Source: Kribbella albertanoniae
GTDB lineage: Bacteria; Actinomycetota; Actinomycetes; Propionibacteriales; Kribbellaceae
Direction: 5' to 3'
Assembly: GCF_004348455.1 (NCBI RefSeq)
Contig: NZ_SMKA01000051.1
Coordinates: 1 to 38,001, forward strand
DNA: 38,001 nucleotides
In this document: positions 7,942-15,531 of the stretch, piece by piece
Layout: every line of letters starts with the position of its first letter
Numbering within the stretch: the first letter of the stretch is position 1
The notes under the pieces: model-generated
What the model was told of the DNA's origin: nothing
Seen by the model: the letters and a program-made list of their open reading frames with translations, nothing else
The model's database searches: none
Program-made: the position numbers and the translations under genes

Positions 7942-8973
7942 ATGGACAGCTTGATTCTGCAGACCGTCATCGGACTCGTCTTCGCGTTCGCGGCCTTCTC
8001 CGTACTGGTCTCCGTGCTGACCGAGGCGGTCGCGCGCTACATCGGGTTGCGCGGTGAGTACCTACTGCGTGGCATCCGGTCGCTGGTCGACGGGAAGAGT
8101 GATTTCGCGCTGCGGTTGCCGGATCTGGTTCGCCGTACGTCGCAAGCGCCCGAGCTCAAACCGGGTGAGCCGGTGCAGCCGATGGTGACGCGGATCGTCG
8201 AGCAGCCGATGGTCTCGCGGTCGGCCGACAAAGGTGCGGCGCCGGCGAACGCGGGGAACGCGAAGCTGAGTGTCAAGGACCGGCGGAGTCTCCCGTCGTA
8301 CGTCTCGGGTCGTTCGTTCGCGCGCGCCTTGGTCGGGGTGCTCGTCCCGGACTCCACCGGCACTACGACGATCACCGAGGTGCGGGCGAAGGTCGATGCA
8401 CTCGACGCCTCGAACCCGTTGAAACAACCGCTGCTCGGTCTGCTCGCCGAGGCGGGCGAGGATGTGGCGAAGTTCCGCGCCGGCATCGAGGAGTGGTACG
8501 ACGATCACATGGCGCGCGTCTCCGGCTGGTACAAGCGGCACGTGCGGTGGATCTCGCTGGCGCTCGCGTCGATCGTTGTCGTCGTTTTCAACGTCAACGT
8601 CGTCGAGCTGACCCGCTCGCTCTACACCGACGAGGCGCTGCGCGGCGCTGTCGTCGCCCAAGCCACTGTCAGCTCCAACTGCGCAGGCACGCCAGCGGAG
8701 TGTCTGGACGACCTGCGTCAGCAGATCCGTGACGCCCGTGCGTCCGGTCTACCGATCGGGTGGGGTGTCACTGCGACCTGTTCACTGCCGGACGCCTCGT
8801 GCAACTGGTTCGAGCGCCACGGGATGGGGAGCGCGGGAGCCGTCCTGCTCACACTGCTGGGCTGGCTCCTGATGGCTCTTGCCACGCTGCCGGGCGCCCG
8901 CTTCTGGTTCGACGCGCTGTCGCGCTTGGGCACGCTGCGCTCCAGCGGCCCGAAACCCCGTAGCGGTGGTTGA
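7942..8973 (+). CDS. Predicted membrane protein, unrecognised family
   Basis: A 343-residue protein I cannot assign. An N-terminal membrane helix (about 4-36, SLILQTVIGLVFAFAAFSVLVSVL) is followed by a soluble basic region, then a helix at about 195-215 (WISLALASIVVVVFNVNVV), a small extracytoplasmic loop with four cysteines (NCAGTPAEC, TCSLPDASC) and a C-terminal helix (GSAGAVLLTLLGWLLMALATL). The paired cysteines suggest disulfides on the outer face. ATG 7942 is chosen because GAGGA lies six bases upstream. Divergent from the epimerase gene. Confidence 0.75.
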   Translation: MDSLILQTVIGLVFAFAAFSVLVSVLTEAVARYIGLRGEYLLRGIRSLVDGKSDFALRLPDLVRRTSQAPELKPGEPVQPMVTRIVEQPMVSRSADKGAAPANAGNAKLSVKDRRSLPSYVSGRSFARALVGVLVPDSTGTTTITEVRAKVDALDASNPLKQPLLGLLAEAGEDVAKFRAGIEEWYDDHMARVSGWYKRHVRWISLALASIVVVVFNVNVVELTRSLYTDEALRGAVVAQATVSSNCAGTPAECLDDLRQQIRDARASGLPIGWGVTATCSLPDASCNWFERHGMGSAGAVLLTLLGWLLMALATLPGARFWFDALSRLGTLRSSGPKPRSGG

Positions 8974-8974
8974 C

Positions 8975-9244
8975 CTACGGCAGTGCGCGGCGCAGTCGGA
9001 GCTCGTCGCGAATCGCGGGCGGGACAGGCAGTCCGTAGCGCTCCAGGGCCTCCTCGTAGGCGACCAGCGCTGTCATGAGCCGGTCCCCGTTGCTGCGCAG
9101 GCCGCCACCCGGCGGCCGTGCGCCACGGCCTAGCCGCTCAGCCACGCGCGCCGACACGACAGCGGCGTACAGGTGGGAAAGGTCGTGGTCCGCGTTCGAC
9201 CGACGGCAGGCATCGCCCAGATCAGCGCCGCGGAGGTCACTCAC
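8975..9244 (-). CDS. Small hypothetical protein downstream of DUF5994
   Basis: An 89-residue basic protein with no family I recognise. It reads SDLRGADLGDACRRSNADHD at the N-terminus and has a predicted helix LMTALVAYEEALERYGLPVPPAIRDELRLRR at the C-terminus. The GTG start at 9244 overlaps the end of the DUF5994 gene by eight bases, which argues for translational coupling and against the longer frame. The first half is hydrophilic with a conserved-looking HLYAAVVSARVAERL helix. It is convergent with the membrane protein gene, one base apart. Confidence 0.55.
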   Translation of the reverse strand: MSDLRGADLGDACRRSNADHDLSHLYAAVVSARVAERLGRGARPPGGGLRSNGDRLMTALVAYEEALERYGLPVPPAIRDELRLRRALP

Positions 9245-9743
9245 TGCTCGCTGCCTCGATCCCAGAGAGGACGAACTGCGCGGGTACGTCGTTGTCGTCC
9301 GCACTGGCCTGGACCATCGCCTGCTCGGCGACATCCTCCGGCGTGCCGGGCGGGATGGTCAGCAGATCGAGCCGCCAGCCGTAGGAGTCGCGCATGGCGA
9401 TCAGCAGGTTCAGCGGCTGGGTCGTGAAGTACCCCATGGTGACGACGCGCCCGTTCACCGTTAGCCGCGCCGGGTGCGCACTCCACGACGGCCGGTGCAG
9501 CAGCAACCGCGTGACGATGCCGTCGCCGAGCTCGTCCAGCGCCATGATCAGCCCCGGCAGCTCTGTCACCGGATCGTCCGACCGCGGCCACCAGGCGCCG
9601 TTCAGCGGGAGGTCACGGTTCGCAGCCTCGCGCAGCCGCACCCGCGGCGTGGTCGGCTCCTGCTCGAAACCCGCCACTCGCGATACCGACTGAAACCCGC
9701 TCACGACGCGGACCTGGACTCGAACCGAACCTTCATGGCGCAT
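9237..9743 (-). CDS. DUF5994 family protein
   Basis: About 168 residues. The family signature is clear: RVRLREAANRDLPLNGAWWPRSDD, then ELPGLIMALDELGDGIVTRLLLH, RPARLTVNGRVVTMGYF with the W/H preceding it, and LNLLIAMRDSYGWRLDLLTIPP. DUF5994 proteins are small cytosolic actinobacterial proteins of unknown function. The start is uncertain: ATG 9743 is used, but GTG 9704 gives a 155-residue protein beginning shortly before the conserved part and is equally plausible. The gene is followed by an overlapping small gene. Confidence 0.78.
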   Translation of the reverse strand: MRHEGSVRVQVRVVSGFQSVSRVAGFEQEPTTPRVRLREAANRDLPLNGAWWPRSDDPVTELPGLIMALDELGDGIVTRLLLHRPSWSAHPARLTVNGRVVTMGYFTTQPLNLLIAMRDSYGWRLDLLTIPPGTPEDVAEQAMVQASADDNDVPAQFVLSGIEAASSE

Positions 9744-9958
9744 CCCTCGGGGTGGCCGGAACAACCGGCACCGCAAGGTGGATGTCGTCGACTCCGGATA
9801 CCCCCACCTTACGCCCTACGTCACACCCGCACTCCCCGCCCGCGTGCCTACACGAGTTTGTGTACGGCGGGTATGGCGGCCCCCGGCAGGTTGGGAACGA
9901 CCGAAGTCCGTCGAGACCTGGGGAGATGACTGACGATGCCGGCCGCTACCTGGTAGTC

Positions 9959-10126
9959 CTAGTGGCCCGAGTCCGAAGTTCCTTGACGTAGGCGGCGCCC
10001 AGGCACGCACCTCGCGGCACCGGAGAAACAGCCACGATAAAGAGCATCGAGGCTGCTTCTCCGCCACCACGATGCACGCACCTGAACACCGCCTACTGCC
10101 AAGCAACTTCGAACTCGGGCCACTAG
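9959..10126 (-). ncRNA. Long minus-strand hairpin element (ncRNA or MITE)
   Basis: The outer 26 bases at 9959-9984 and 10101-10126 are inverted copies matching at 24 positions, beginning and ending with CTAG. Reading inward, the arms keep pairing nearly to the centre, ending in a 12-bp stem (10022-10033 with 10051-10062) and a small CGAU/AUCG tip. In the minus-strand RNA nearly all arm differences become G-U pairs, about a dozen of them, leaving only some three mismatches and a bulged A over roughly 75 pairs. In the plus-strand RNA the same positions are A-C mismatches. That one-sided pattern points to a folded minus-strand RNA. The terminal inverted repeat and CTAG ends also fit a MITE mobilised by an IS5-type transposase (YTAR target). 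No transposase is nearby. Confidence 0.55.
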
Positions 10127-10141
10127 CATTCTGGTTACTTA

Positions 10142-10172
10142 CGGGAGTGGTTGTTTCTGGCAACCACTCCCG
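10142..10172. repeat. Perfect 12-bp hairpin upstream of the SARP gene
   Basis: CGGGAGTGGTTG at 10142-10153 pairs exactly with CAACCACTCCCG at 10161-10172 across a seven-base loop. There is no T-run on either side. It lies 65 bases before the SARP start and 16 bases after the long hairpin element, so it may be an operator, a leader structure or part of the same mobile element. Confidence 0.6.
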
Positions 10173-10237
10173 GCGCTGCTGTCATCTGTGCTACACCTGC
10201 TCGCACAGACCGACCGGTGGCGACGGCTGGGGGCCAG

Positions 10238-13225
10238 ATGCGACTGCGAGTGCTCGGACCGCTGGAGGTCCGGGACCTGGACGACCGGCCGCAGGCGCTG
10301 GGGCGCGTCAAGGAGCGAGTGCTGCTCGGGATGCTGGCGCTGCGAGTCAACACGCTGGTGTCGAAGGACGCGATCCTGGCCGGGCTGTGGGAGGGCGATC
10401 CACCGCGATCCGCGCCGGCCAACCTGACGTCGTACGTGTCGAACCTGCGGCGACTCATGCAGGCCGGACTGGTCCTCGAAACGCGTCCCGGTGGGTATCT
10501 GCTGACCGCTGATGCCGATGCGATCGACCTGCTGTCGTTCGAGCGGCTGGTCGAGCAGGGGCGGCGGGCGCAGGCCGAAGGGCAGCATGCGCTCGCGGTG
10601 GAGCGGCTGACGCAGGCCGCCGGGTACTGGCGAGGGCCGGTGATGGACGGGCTGCCGGTGCCGGACGCCGTACGGCCGGATATCGCCCGGCTGGAGGATC
10701 TGCGACTGACTGCAGTGGAGGAATGCATCGATGGCCGGCTCGAGCTCGGGCAGCACGGCACGCTCGCTGACGAGCTTGCTGTGCTGACCTCGCGGCACGA
10801 GTTCCGCGAGCGGCTCTGGGGGCAGCGGATCCTCGCGCTGTACCGGTCCGGCCGGCAGTCCGAGGCGTTGGCGGCGTACCAGGAGGTGCACCGGCTGCTG
10901 GACGAGCACCTGGGGATCGAACCGGGTGCTGCGCTGCGTGCACTACATCAGCAGGTACTGCGCTCTGATCCGAAGCTCGAGTACGCCGTCACTGCGCCGG
11001 TGGCCGTCAGTTCGTGGACACCGCCGCGACAACTGCCGCCGACCGTCTGGGCGTTCACTGGTCGTGCCGACGAGCTGGCGTGGCTCGAGTCGCAGGGTGC
11101 TGCGGAGACGATGACCGTGATGGCGCTGGTCGGCACCGCCGGGATGGGCAAGACCGCACTGGCCGTGCACTGGGCGCATCGGGTGGCGGACCGGTTCCCC
11201 GACGGGCAGCTGTACGTCGATCTGCACGGGCATGGCACGCAGGATCCGGCGACTCCGATCGAGGTACTGACGTCGTTCCTCCGCGCGCTCGGCGTACCGA
11301 GTGAACGGATTCCTACCGACGTACCGGCGGCGACGGCGAGCTACCGCTCGAAGCTCGCTGGGCGTCGGGTGCTGGTGATCCTGGACAACGCGGGTTCTGC
11401 TGAGCAGGTCCGTCCGTTGCTGCCGGGGGAGCCTGGTTGTCTCACCATCGTCACCAGCCGCCGCCGGCTGACCGGACTGGTTGCGCTGGATGGCGCCCGC
11501 GCGCATGTGATCGGTGGGCTCACATCCGACGACACCCAGCAGTTGCTGATTCGGCTTCTCGGCGCAGATCGCGCTGAAGCTGAACCAGCCGCGGTCGCGC
11601 AGCTCGGTGCGGTGTGTGCACACCTTCCGCTGGCACTGCGACTGGCGGCCGCTCGGGTCGCCGGGATGGACGGCTCGATCGCGGACTGTGTCGCTGACTT
11701 GGCCAGTGTGCAGACCCTCGACATGCTCGCCGTCGACGACGAGCCGAGTGCGGTCCGGGCTGTCTTCGACTCGTCTTACGAGCCGCTGAATCCGTTGGCA
11801 CAAAGGCTGTTCCGGCTGCTCGGACTAGTCCCCGGCAACGGCTTCACCCGTCGTACGGCGGCCGCGCTGCTCGACCTGCACCCCGAACGGGCTGACGCGG
11901 TGCTCGACGTACTGGTGTCCGCGAGCATGATCGAGCGCCGGGCCGCGGGGCAGTTCGCCATGCACGACCTGCTCTGTCGGTACGCCGTGGAGAAGGTCGC
12001 TGCTGAGTCCGTTGCGGATCGTGCGGCTGCGCTGGGGCGGTTGTTCGGCAGCTACCTGCAGGACACCGAGGCGGCCGTTGTCACGATGGGGTCGGGGATG
12101 GCGCGGATCACCCAGCCGCTCGCGGAGGTCCTGCCTGGACTGGAGTTCGACGGGAGCAGTGAGGCGCTCGCCTGGCTGGATGCGCAGCGGCAGAGTCTGG
12201 TCGCTGCCGCGCTGTACGCCGCCGAGCACGGTCCTGCCGGTGTTGCCTGGCGGCTGTGCGACCAGCTGCGCGGCTACTTCTGGGCCCGCCGCTGCCATCC
12301 GGAGTGGCTGACGGTCGCCGAGGCGGCGGTTGCCGCAGCCGGCGATGACCTGGAGGCTGCTGCGGCTGCCCGGCACTGCCTTGGTGATCACTACTGGAGT
12401 CTCGGCGACTACGAGCTGGCGATCCGGCAGTACGAGCAGGTGGTTGCCGCTTGTGCGAAGGCCGGTCTCGCGCGGCGTCAGGTCGGCGTACTGATCAATC
12501 TGGGTGCTGTCCATCGCGAGCTCGGTCATCTCACCCAGGCCTACGACCGCCTCCGGGCCGCCCTGGATGTTGCCCAGTGCAACGAGTTTGCCGAGACCAC
12601 CATCCGCGCCAACCTGGGTGCGCTGCACGTGGAGATGGGAAGGATGGAGGACGCCGTACAAGAGCACACGCGGGTTCTCGGGTCGCAGGCCTCACCGCCC
12701 GAGCAAGCCTTCAGCCTCAACTCCCTGGCCACTGCGCATCGCCACCTGGGCAATCTCGACGAGGCTCAGTCCTGCGCGGCTGCCGGTCTTGCCCTGCATC
12801 GCGAAACCGGCAACCGCGCCGGCGAAGCGAGCGCCCTGGAGACCCTGGCCGCGATCCACCTGGACCGCAACGACGTCGCCGAGGCCTTCACCTTCGCCGA
12901 GGACGCTCTGGCCATCGCCCAAGCCATTGCCAACCCCCGCGCCGAAACCGCCACCCTCACCATGCTCGCCGCCGTCCACCTCCACCAAGGCGACCACACC
13001 CAGGCCGAGCACTACTTCACCCTCGGCCTCCAGTCCGCGCGCACCAACCGCATCACCTACACCGAACTCGAAGCCCTCCTCGGCCTGGCAGCCACCCACC
13101 AGGCCACCGCCCGTCCGACCACAGCCCAAGCCCTGGCCACCGAAGCCCTCCAGGCCGCCCGCACCTCCGGATTCCACCGTCATCAAGCCACAGCCGAAGG
13201 CCTCCTTTCCGGACTAGGCCGGTGA
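10238..13225 (+). CDS. AfsR/SARP-family regulator with NB-ARC and TPR domains
   Basis: A 995-residue transcriptional activator. Residues about 1-95 form an OmpR-type winged helix (MRLRVLGPLEVRD, RVLLGMLALRVNTLVSKDAILAGLW, LTSYVSNLRRLM), then a bacterial transcriptional activator domain to about 245 (LTAVEECIDGRLELG, YRSGRQSEALAAYQEV, LGIEPGAALRALH). An NB-ARC ATPase follows with P-loop GTAGMGKT at about 299-306 and Walker B-like VLVILDNAG. From about residue 690 the protein consists of TPR helices. AfsR-type SARPs activate secondary metabolism or differentiation genes by binding direct repeats. ATG 10238 follows GGGGG and begins exactly at the wHTH; the frame upstream runs through a hairpin and is unlikely to be coding. 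No biosynthetic cluster is visible nearby; a small secreted protein gene lies immediately downstream. Confidence 0.93.
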   Translation: MRLRVLGPLEVRDLDDRPQALGRVKERVLLGMLALRVNTLVSKDAILAGLWEGDPPRSAPANLTSYVSNLRRLMQAGLVLETRPGGYLLTADADAIDLLSFERLVEQGRRAQAEGQHALAVERLTQAAGYWRGPVMDGLPVPDAVRPDIARLEDLRLTAVEECIDGRLELGQHGTLADELAVLTSRHEFRERLWGQRILALYRSGRQSEALAAYQEVHRLLDEHLGIEPGAALRALHQQVLRSDPKLEYAVTAPVAVSSWTPPRQLPPTVWAFTGRADELAWLESQGAAETMTVMALVGTAGMGKTALAVHWAHRVADRFPDGQLYVDLHGHGTQDPATPIEVLTSFLRALGVPSERIPTDVPAATASYRSKLAGRRVLVILDNAGSAEQVRPLLPGEPGCLTIVTSRRRLTGLVALDGARAHVIGGLTSDDTQQLLIRLLGADRAEAEPAAVAQLGAVCAHLPLALRLAAARVAGMDGSIADCVADLASVQTLDMLAVDDEPSAVRAVFDSSYEPLNPLAQRLFRLLGLVPGNGFTRRTAAALLDLHPERADAVLDVLVSASMIERRAAGQFAMHDLLCRYAVEKVAAESVADRAAALGRLFGSYLQDTEAAVVTMGSGMARITQPLAEVLPGLEFDGSSEALAWLDAQRQSLVAAALYAAEHGPAGVAWRLCDQLRGYFWARRCHPEWLTVAEAAVAAAGDDLEAAAAARHCLGDHYWSLGDYELAIRQYEQVVAACAKAGLARRQVGVLINLGAVHRELGHLTQAYDRLRAALDVAQCNEFAETTIRANLGALHVEMGRMEDAVQEHTRVLGSQASPPEQAFSLNSLATAHRHLGNLDEAQSCAAAGLALHRETGNRAGEASALETLAAIHLDRNDVAEAFTFAEDALAIAQAIANPRAETATLTMLAAVHLHQGDHTQAEHYFTLGLQSARTNRITYTELEALLGLAATHQATARPTTAQALATEALQAARTSGFHRHQATAEGLLSGLGR

Positions 13226-13268
13226 CCCGTTCGCTTCCTAGAGTCGTCCGAAACGACAAGGAGGCTTC

Positions 13269-13532
13269 ATGCAGAAGAGAAAACTGGCGATCGCTCTGGC
13301 CGGCGTAGCCGCAACAGCCGCACTGATCACCGCCCCCGTACAAGCAGTCGCCGCCTCCGCGCCCGCCGCGGTGAGTGGTGACTACTACTTCACCGGCGAG
13401 TACTACACCTACCTGAACGACTGCAAGGCAGTCGGCGCTGAGCGAGTCAGGCTCGGCTGGATCGCAGCCTACGCCTGTCTCAACGGCTCACCCGCCCCCT
13501 GGGACGACTACGAACTCTGGGTCCGCAACTAA
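13269..13532 (+). CDS. Small secreted protein downstream of SARP
   Basis: An 87-residue precursor with a clear Sec signal peptide (MQKRK, hydrophobic core LAIALAGVAATAALI, cleavage near AVAASA). The mature part is about 55 residues, rich in Tyr and Trp (SGDYYFTGEYYTYLNDC) with two cysteines that could form one disulfide. No family recognised. Start ATG 13269 has a perfect AAGGAGG seven bases upstream. A TAGAGT at 13238-13243 may be its own -10, and a short GTCGT/ACGAC hairpin precedes the ribosome site, so it need not depend on the SARP transcript. A strong hairpin terminator follows. Confidence 0.8.
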   Translation: MQKRKLAIALAGVAATAALITAPVQAVAASAPAAVSGDYYFTGEYYTYLNDCKAVGAERVRLGWIAAYACLNGSPAPWDDYELWVRN

Positions 13533-13545
13533 CGAAATCACCAGA

Positions 13546-13574
13546 GCTCCGGACCTCGCCCTGAGGTCCGGAGC
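13546..13574. terminator. Bidirectional hairpin terminator
   Basis: GCTCCGGACCTC (13546-13557) pairs perfectly with GAGGTCCGGAGC (13563-13574) over a five-base loop. It lies between the convergent secreted-protein and smpB genes and has only a weak T tract, as is common in high-GC actinomycetes. Confidence 0.75.
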
Positions 13575-13590
13575 CCTGTTCTGCAGCCGA

Positions 13591-14070
13591 TCAGTCCGGG
13601 CGGCCTTTGAGGCGGCGGTGGAGGGCGCGTTCGGTTTCGCGGGTGGCTTCGCGTTCGGCGAGGGCGTGGCGTTTGTCCCAGGTCTTCTTGCCGCGGGCGA
13701 GGGCGATCTCGACCTTCGCGCGACCGTCCTTGAAGTACAGCTTCACCGGGACGATGGTCAGGCCGCTCTCGTTCACCTTGCGCTCGATCTTGTCGATCTG
13801 GGCGCGGTGCAGCAGCAGCTTCCGCTTGCGGCGCGAACCACCCTCGAACCAGCGCGCCTGCGAATACTGCGGAATGTGTACGCCGTGCAGCCAGATCTCG
13901 CTGTCTTCGACCTGCGCGAAGCCGCCGACGAGCGATGCCCGGCCGGCCCGGAGACCCTTCACCTCCATACCCTGTAACACGATCCCCGCCTCCCAGGACT
14001 CACCCAGCTCGTACTCGTGGGCCGCCTTCCGGTTGCGCGCGATCACGGGATCGGTCTCGGGCTTCTTCAC
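13591..14070 (-). CDS. smpB: SsrA-binding protein SmpB
   Basis: A 159-residue RNA-binding protein that delivers tmRNA to ribosomes stalled on broken mRNA. All landmarks are present: [13 protein letters not shown] near the N-terminus, [19 protein letters not shown], the HIPQYSQA region, [15 protein letters not shown] and a C-terminal basic tail [18 protein letters not shown], the part that enters the ribosomal mRNA channel. Length is normal. Its usual actinobacterial neighbours ftsE, ftsX and prfB are not seen in this window. Convergent with the small secreted protein gene. Confidence 0.96.
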   Translation of the reverse strand: MKKPETDPVIARNRKAAHEYELGESWEAGIVLQGMEVKGLRAGRASLVGGFAQVEDSEIWLHGVHIPQYSQARWFEGGSRRKRKLLLHRAQIDKIERKVNESGLTIVPVKLYFKDGRAKVEIALARGKKTWDKRHALAEREATRETERALHRRLKGRPD

Positions 14071-14160
14071 CCGACGATTGTCCCCTGATCCGGGCTTTGG
14101 AGCCTCTTGTTACGCTGGGTGATTCCCTCCTAGCCAACAATGACTGAAGGGTTCTCCCTC

Positions 14161-14487
14161 ATGGGCATCTTCGACTCCCTCAAGGACAAGGCCACCGAGC
14201 TCCTCGGCGGCGCGGCCGACAAGGTCACCGAGGCCACCGGTATCGACCTGTCCGGCGCCACCGACAAAATCGCCGAAACCACCGGCGTGGACGTCAGCGG
14301 CGTCGCCGACCAGGCCACCCAGGCCACCGAGGGTCTGGCCGACCAGGCCCAGGGCCACGCAGAAGCAGCCCAGGACCAGGCCAACGCCTTCGGCGACCAG
14401 GTCACCGGCGCCACCGGCATCGACCTTCCCACCGAAGGCCTGACCGACCAGGCCACGGACAAGTTCGGCGAAGCCACCGGCCGCTGA
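14161..14487 (+). CDS. Small helical repeat protein (MT0933/Rv0909-like antitoxin?)
   Basis: A 108-residue hydrophilic protein beginning MGIFDSLKDKATELLGGAADKVTE. It has a degenerate internal repeat built on TGIDLSG/TGVDVSG/TGIDLPT spaced by A/D/Q-rich helices, giving a low-complexity amphipathic pattern like stress (LEA-like) proteins. The first 25 residues resemble the Rv0909/MT0933 putative antitoxin family, but no toxin gene is adjacent, so that label is tentative. ATG 14161 is chosen over ATG 14140 because homology-like sequence begins there and GAAGGG lies upstream. A perfect 13-bp hairpin follows. Confidence 0.65.
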   Translation: MGIFDSLKDKATELLGGAADKVTEATGIDLSGATDKIAETTGVDVSGVADQATQATEGLADQAQGHAEAAQDQANAFGDQVTGATGIDLPTEGLTDQATDKFGEATGR

Positions 14488-14498
14488 CCGTCCACCTC

Positions 14499-14530
14499 GA
14501 TCTGCTCCCGCCCCCACGCGGGAGCAGATC
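14499..14530. terminator. Hairpin terminator before the glycosidase-like gene
   Basis: GATCTGCTCCCGC (14499-14511) pairs exactly with its complement at 14518-14530, loop CCCCAC. There is no T-run. The AGGAG ribosome site of the next gene begins directly after the stem, so folding could also affect its translation. Confidence 0.65.
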
Positions 14531-14543
14531 AGGAGCCGAGTGA

Positions 14544-15521
14544 ATGCTGAACATCCGCGGGATCTCCTACCTGGTCGGCGAGGACGCCGATGAGGTACGA
14601 CGCGACCTCGAGATCATCGCCCGGGAACTGCACTGCACCACGGTGATGCTGATCGACAGCGACGGCGAGCAGTTGATCGATGCTGCCCGCATCGCGCTCG
14701 AGGTCGGTCTCGGCGTCTACATCCGGCCCAATGTTCCCGAAATGCCGCAGGCACAGCTGCTCGAGCACCTGAACGCCGTGGCCGAGGTTGCCGAGGAACT
14801 GCGCCGAGCACACCCGGATCGGGTGACCCTCCTCGTCGGCAGCGAGTTCTCCCACACCACTCCAGGTATCGTCCCCGGACCGCGTTCGTTCCTGCGCCTC
14901 AAGCTCATTCTGCGTTTCCGAGGTCTACTGCGGCACCGGATCGATCGACGGCTCCACAAACTCCTCGCCGCAGCCGCGACCACTGCACGGGCGCGCTTCC
15001 ACGGCCCCGTCACCTACGGTGCGGCGAGCTGGGAGCAGGTCGACTGGTCGCCGTTCGACCTGGTCGGCGTCAGCCTCTACCGCGGCCGCCGCAACCACAC
15101 GACGTACCTGGACCGCGTCCGTACCCTGGTGCGCGACAACGACAAGCCCGTCGTGATCACCGAGTTCGGCTGCGGCGCCTTCACCGGCGCCGACCTCCGC
15201 GGCGCCGGCTCCTTCCAGATCGTCAACTGGTTCGCCGATCCACCCCGCATCCGAGCCGACCACCCGCGCGACGAGACCGTCCAGGCCCGCTACCTCGCCG
15301 AACTCATCGACCTGTACGACGCGGAAGGCGTGCACGGCTGTTTCGTCTTCACCTACGCCATGCCCGATTTCCCGCACCGCGATGCTCCAGAGTTCGACCT
15401 CGACAAAGCCGGCTTCGGTGTCATCGCAGTAACCGAAGACGGCACCCACCGCCCCAAGCAGGCATTCAGCGAGGTCGCCCGGCGGTACGGCGACATGGCC
15501 CTGAGGCGGGTCAGCCCTTAG
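14544..15521 (+). CDS. TIM-barrel glycoside hydrolase-like protein (labelled abortive infection protein in relatives)
   Basis: A 325-residue cytosolic protein with an (alpha/beta)8 pattern. MLNIRGISYL and DLEIIARELHCTTVMLI form the first strands. Glu101 in LLVGSEF and Glu207 in VVITEFGCGAF stand at the strand ends where clan GH-A enzymes carry their acid/base and nucleophile. The C-terminal GCFVFTYAMPDFPH and the terminal HRPKQAFSEVARRYG also fit. Streptomyces homologues are often annotated as abortive phage infection proteins, a label without clear mechanistic support that I know of. No signal peptide. AGGAG and spacing support ATG 14544. Convergent, ten bases from the propeller gene. Confidence 0.7.
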   Translation: MLNIRGISYLVGEDADEVRRDLEIIARELHCTTVMLIDSDGEQLIDAARIALEVGLGVYIRPNVPEMPQAQLLEHLNAVAEVAEELRRAHPDRVTLLVGSEFSHTTPGIVPGPRSFLRLKLILRFRGLLRHRIDRRLHKLLAAAATTARARFHGPVTYGAASWEQVDWSPFDLVGVSLYRGRRNHTTYLDRVRTLVRDNDKPVVITEFGCGAFTGADLRGAGSFQIVNWFADPPRIRADHPRDETVQARYLAELIDLYDAEGVHGCFVFTYAMPDFPHRDAPEFDLDKAGFGVIAVTEDGTHRPKQAFSEVARRYGDMALRRVSP

Positions 15522-15531
15522 GGCCGTCGGA

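Larger units (their letters stand above)
9744..10237. other. Gene-free region with long hairpin elements
   Basis: No protein-coding frame here has a plausible start or family match. The stretch holds the promoter region of DUF5994 (minus), a 168-bp inverted-repeat element (9959-10126), a second perfect hairpin (10142-10172), and the leader of the SARP gene. Confidence 0.7.

Noticed and set aside
9816..10163. Minus-strand frame of 115 codons before the SARP gene
   Set aside because: It runs through both hairpins and has no family match or ribosome site; palindromes explain the open frame.
10151..10237. 29-residue N-terminal extension of the SARP protein
   Set aside because: It would begin inside the hairpin, while ATG 10238 starts exactly at the DNA-binding domain with a good ribosome site.
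12692..13186. Gly-rich minus-strand frame inside the SARP gene
   Set aside because: Antisense of the TPR part, low complexity and no start signal.
14161..14487. Toxin-antitoxin locus around the helical repeat protein
   Set aside because: Only the N-terminus resembles a putative antitoxin and no toxin-sized gene is adjacent.
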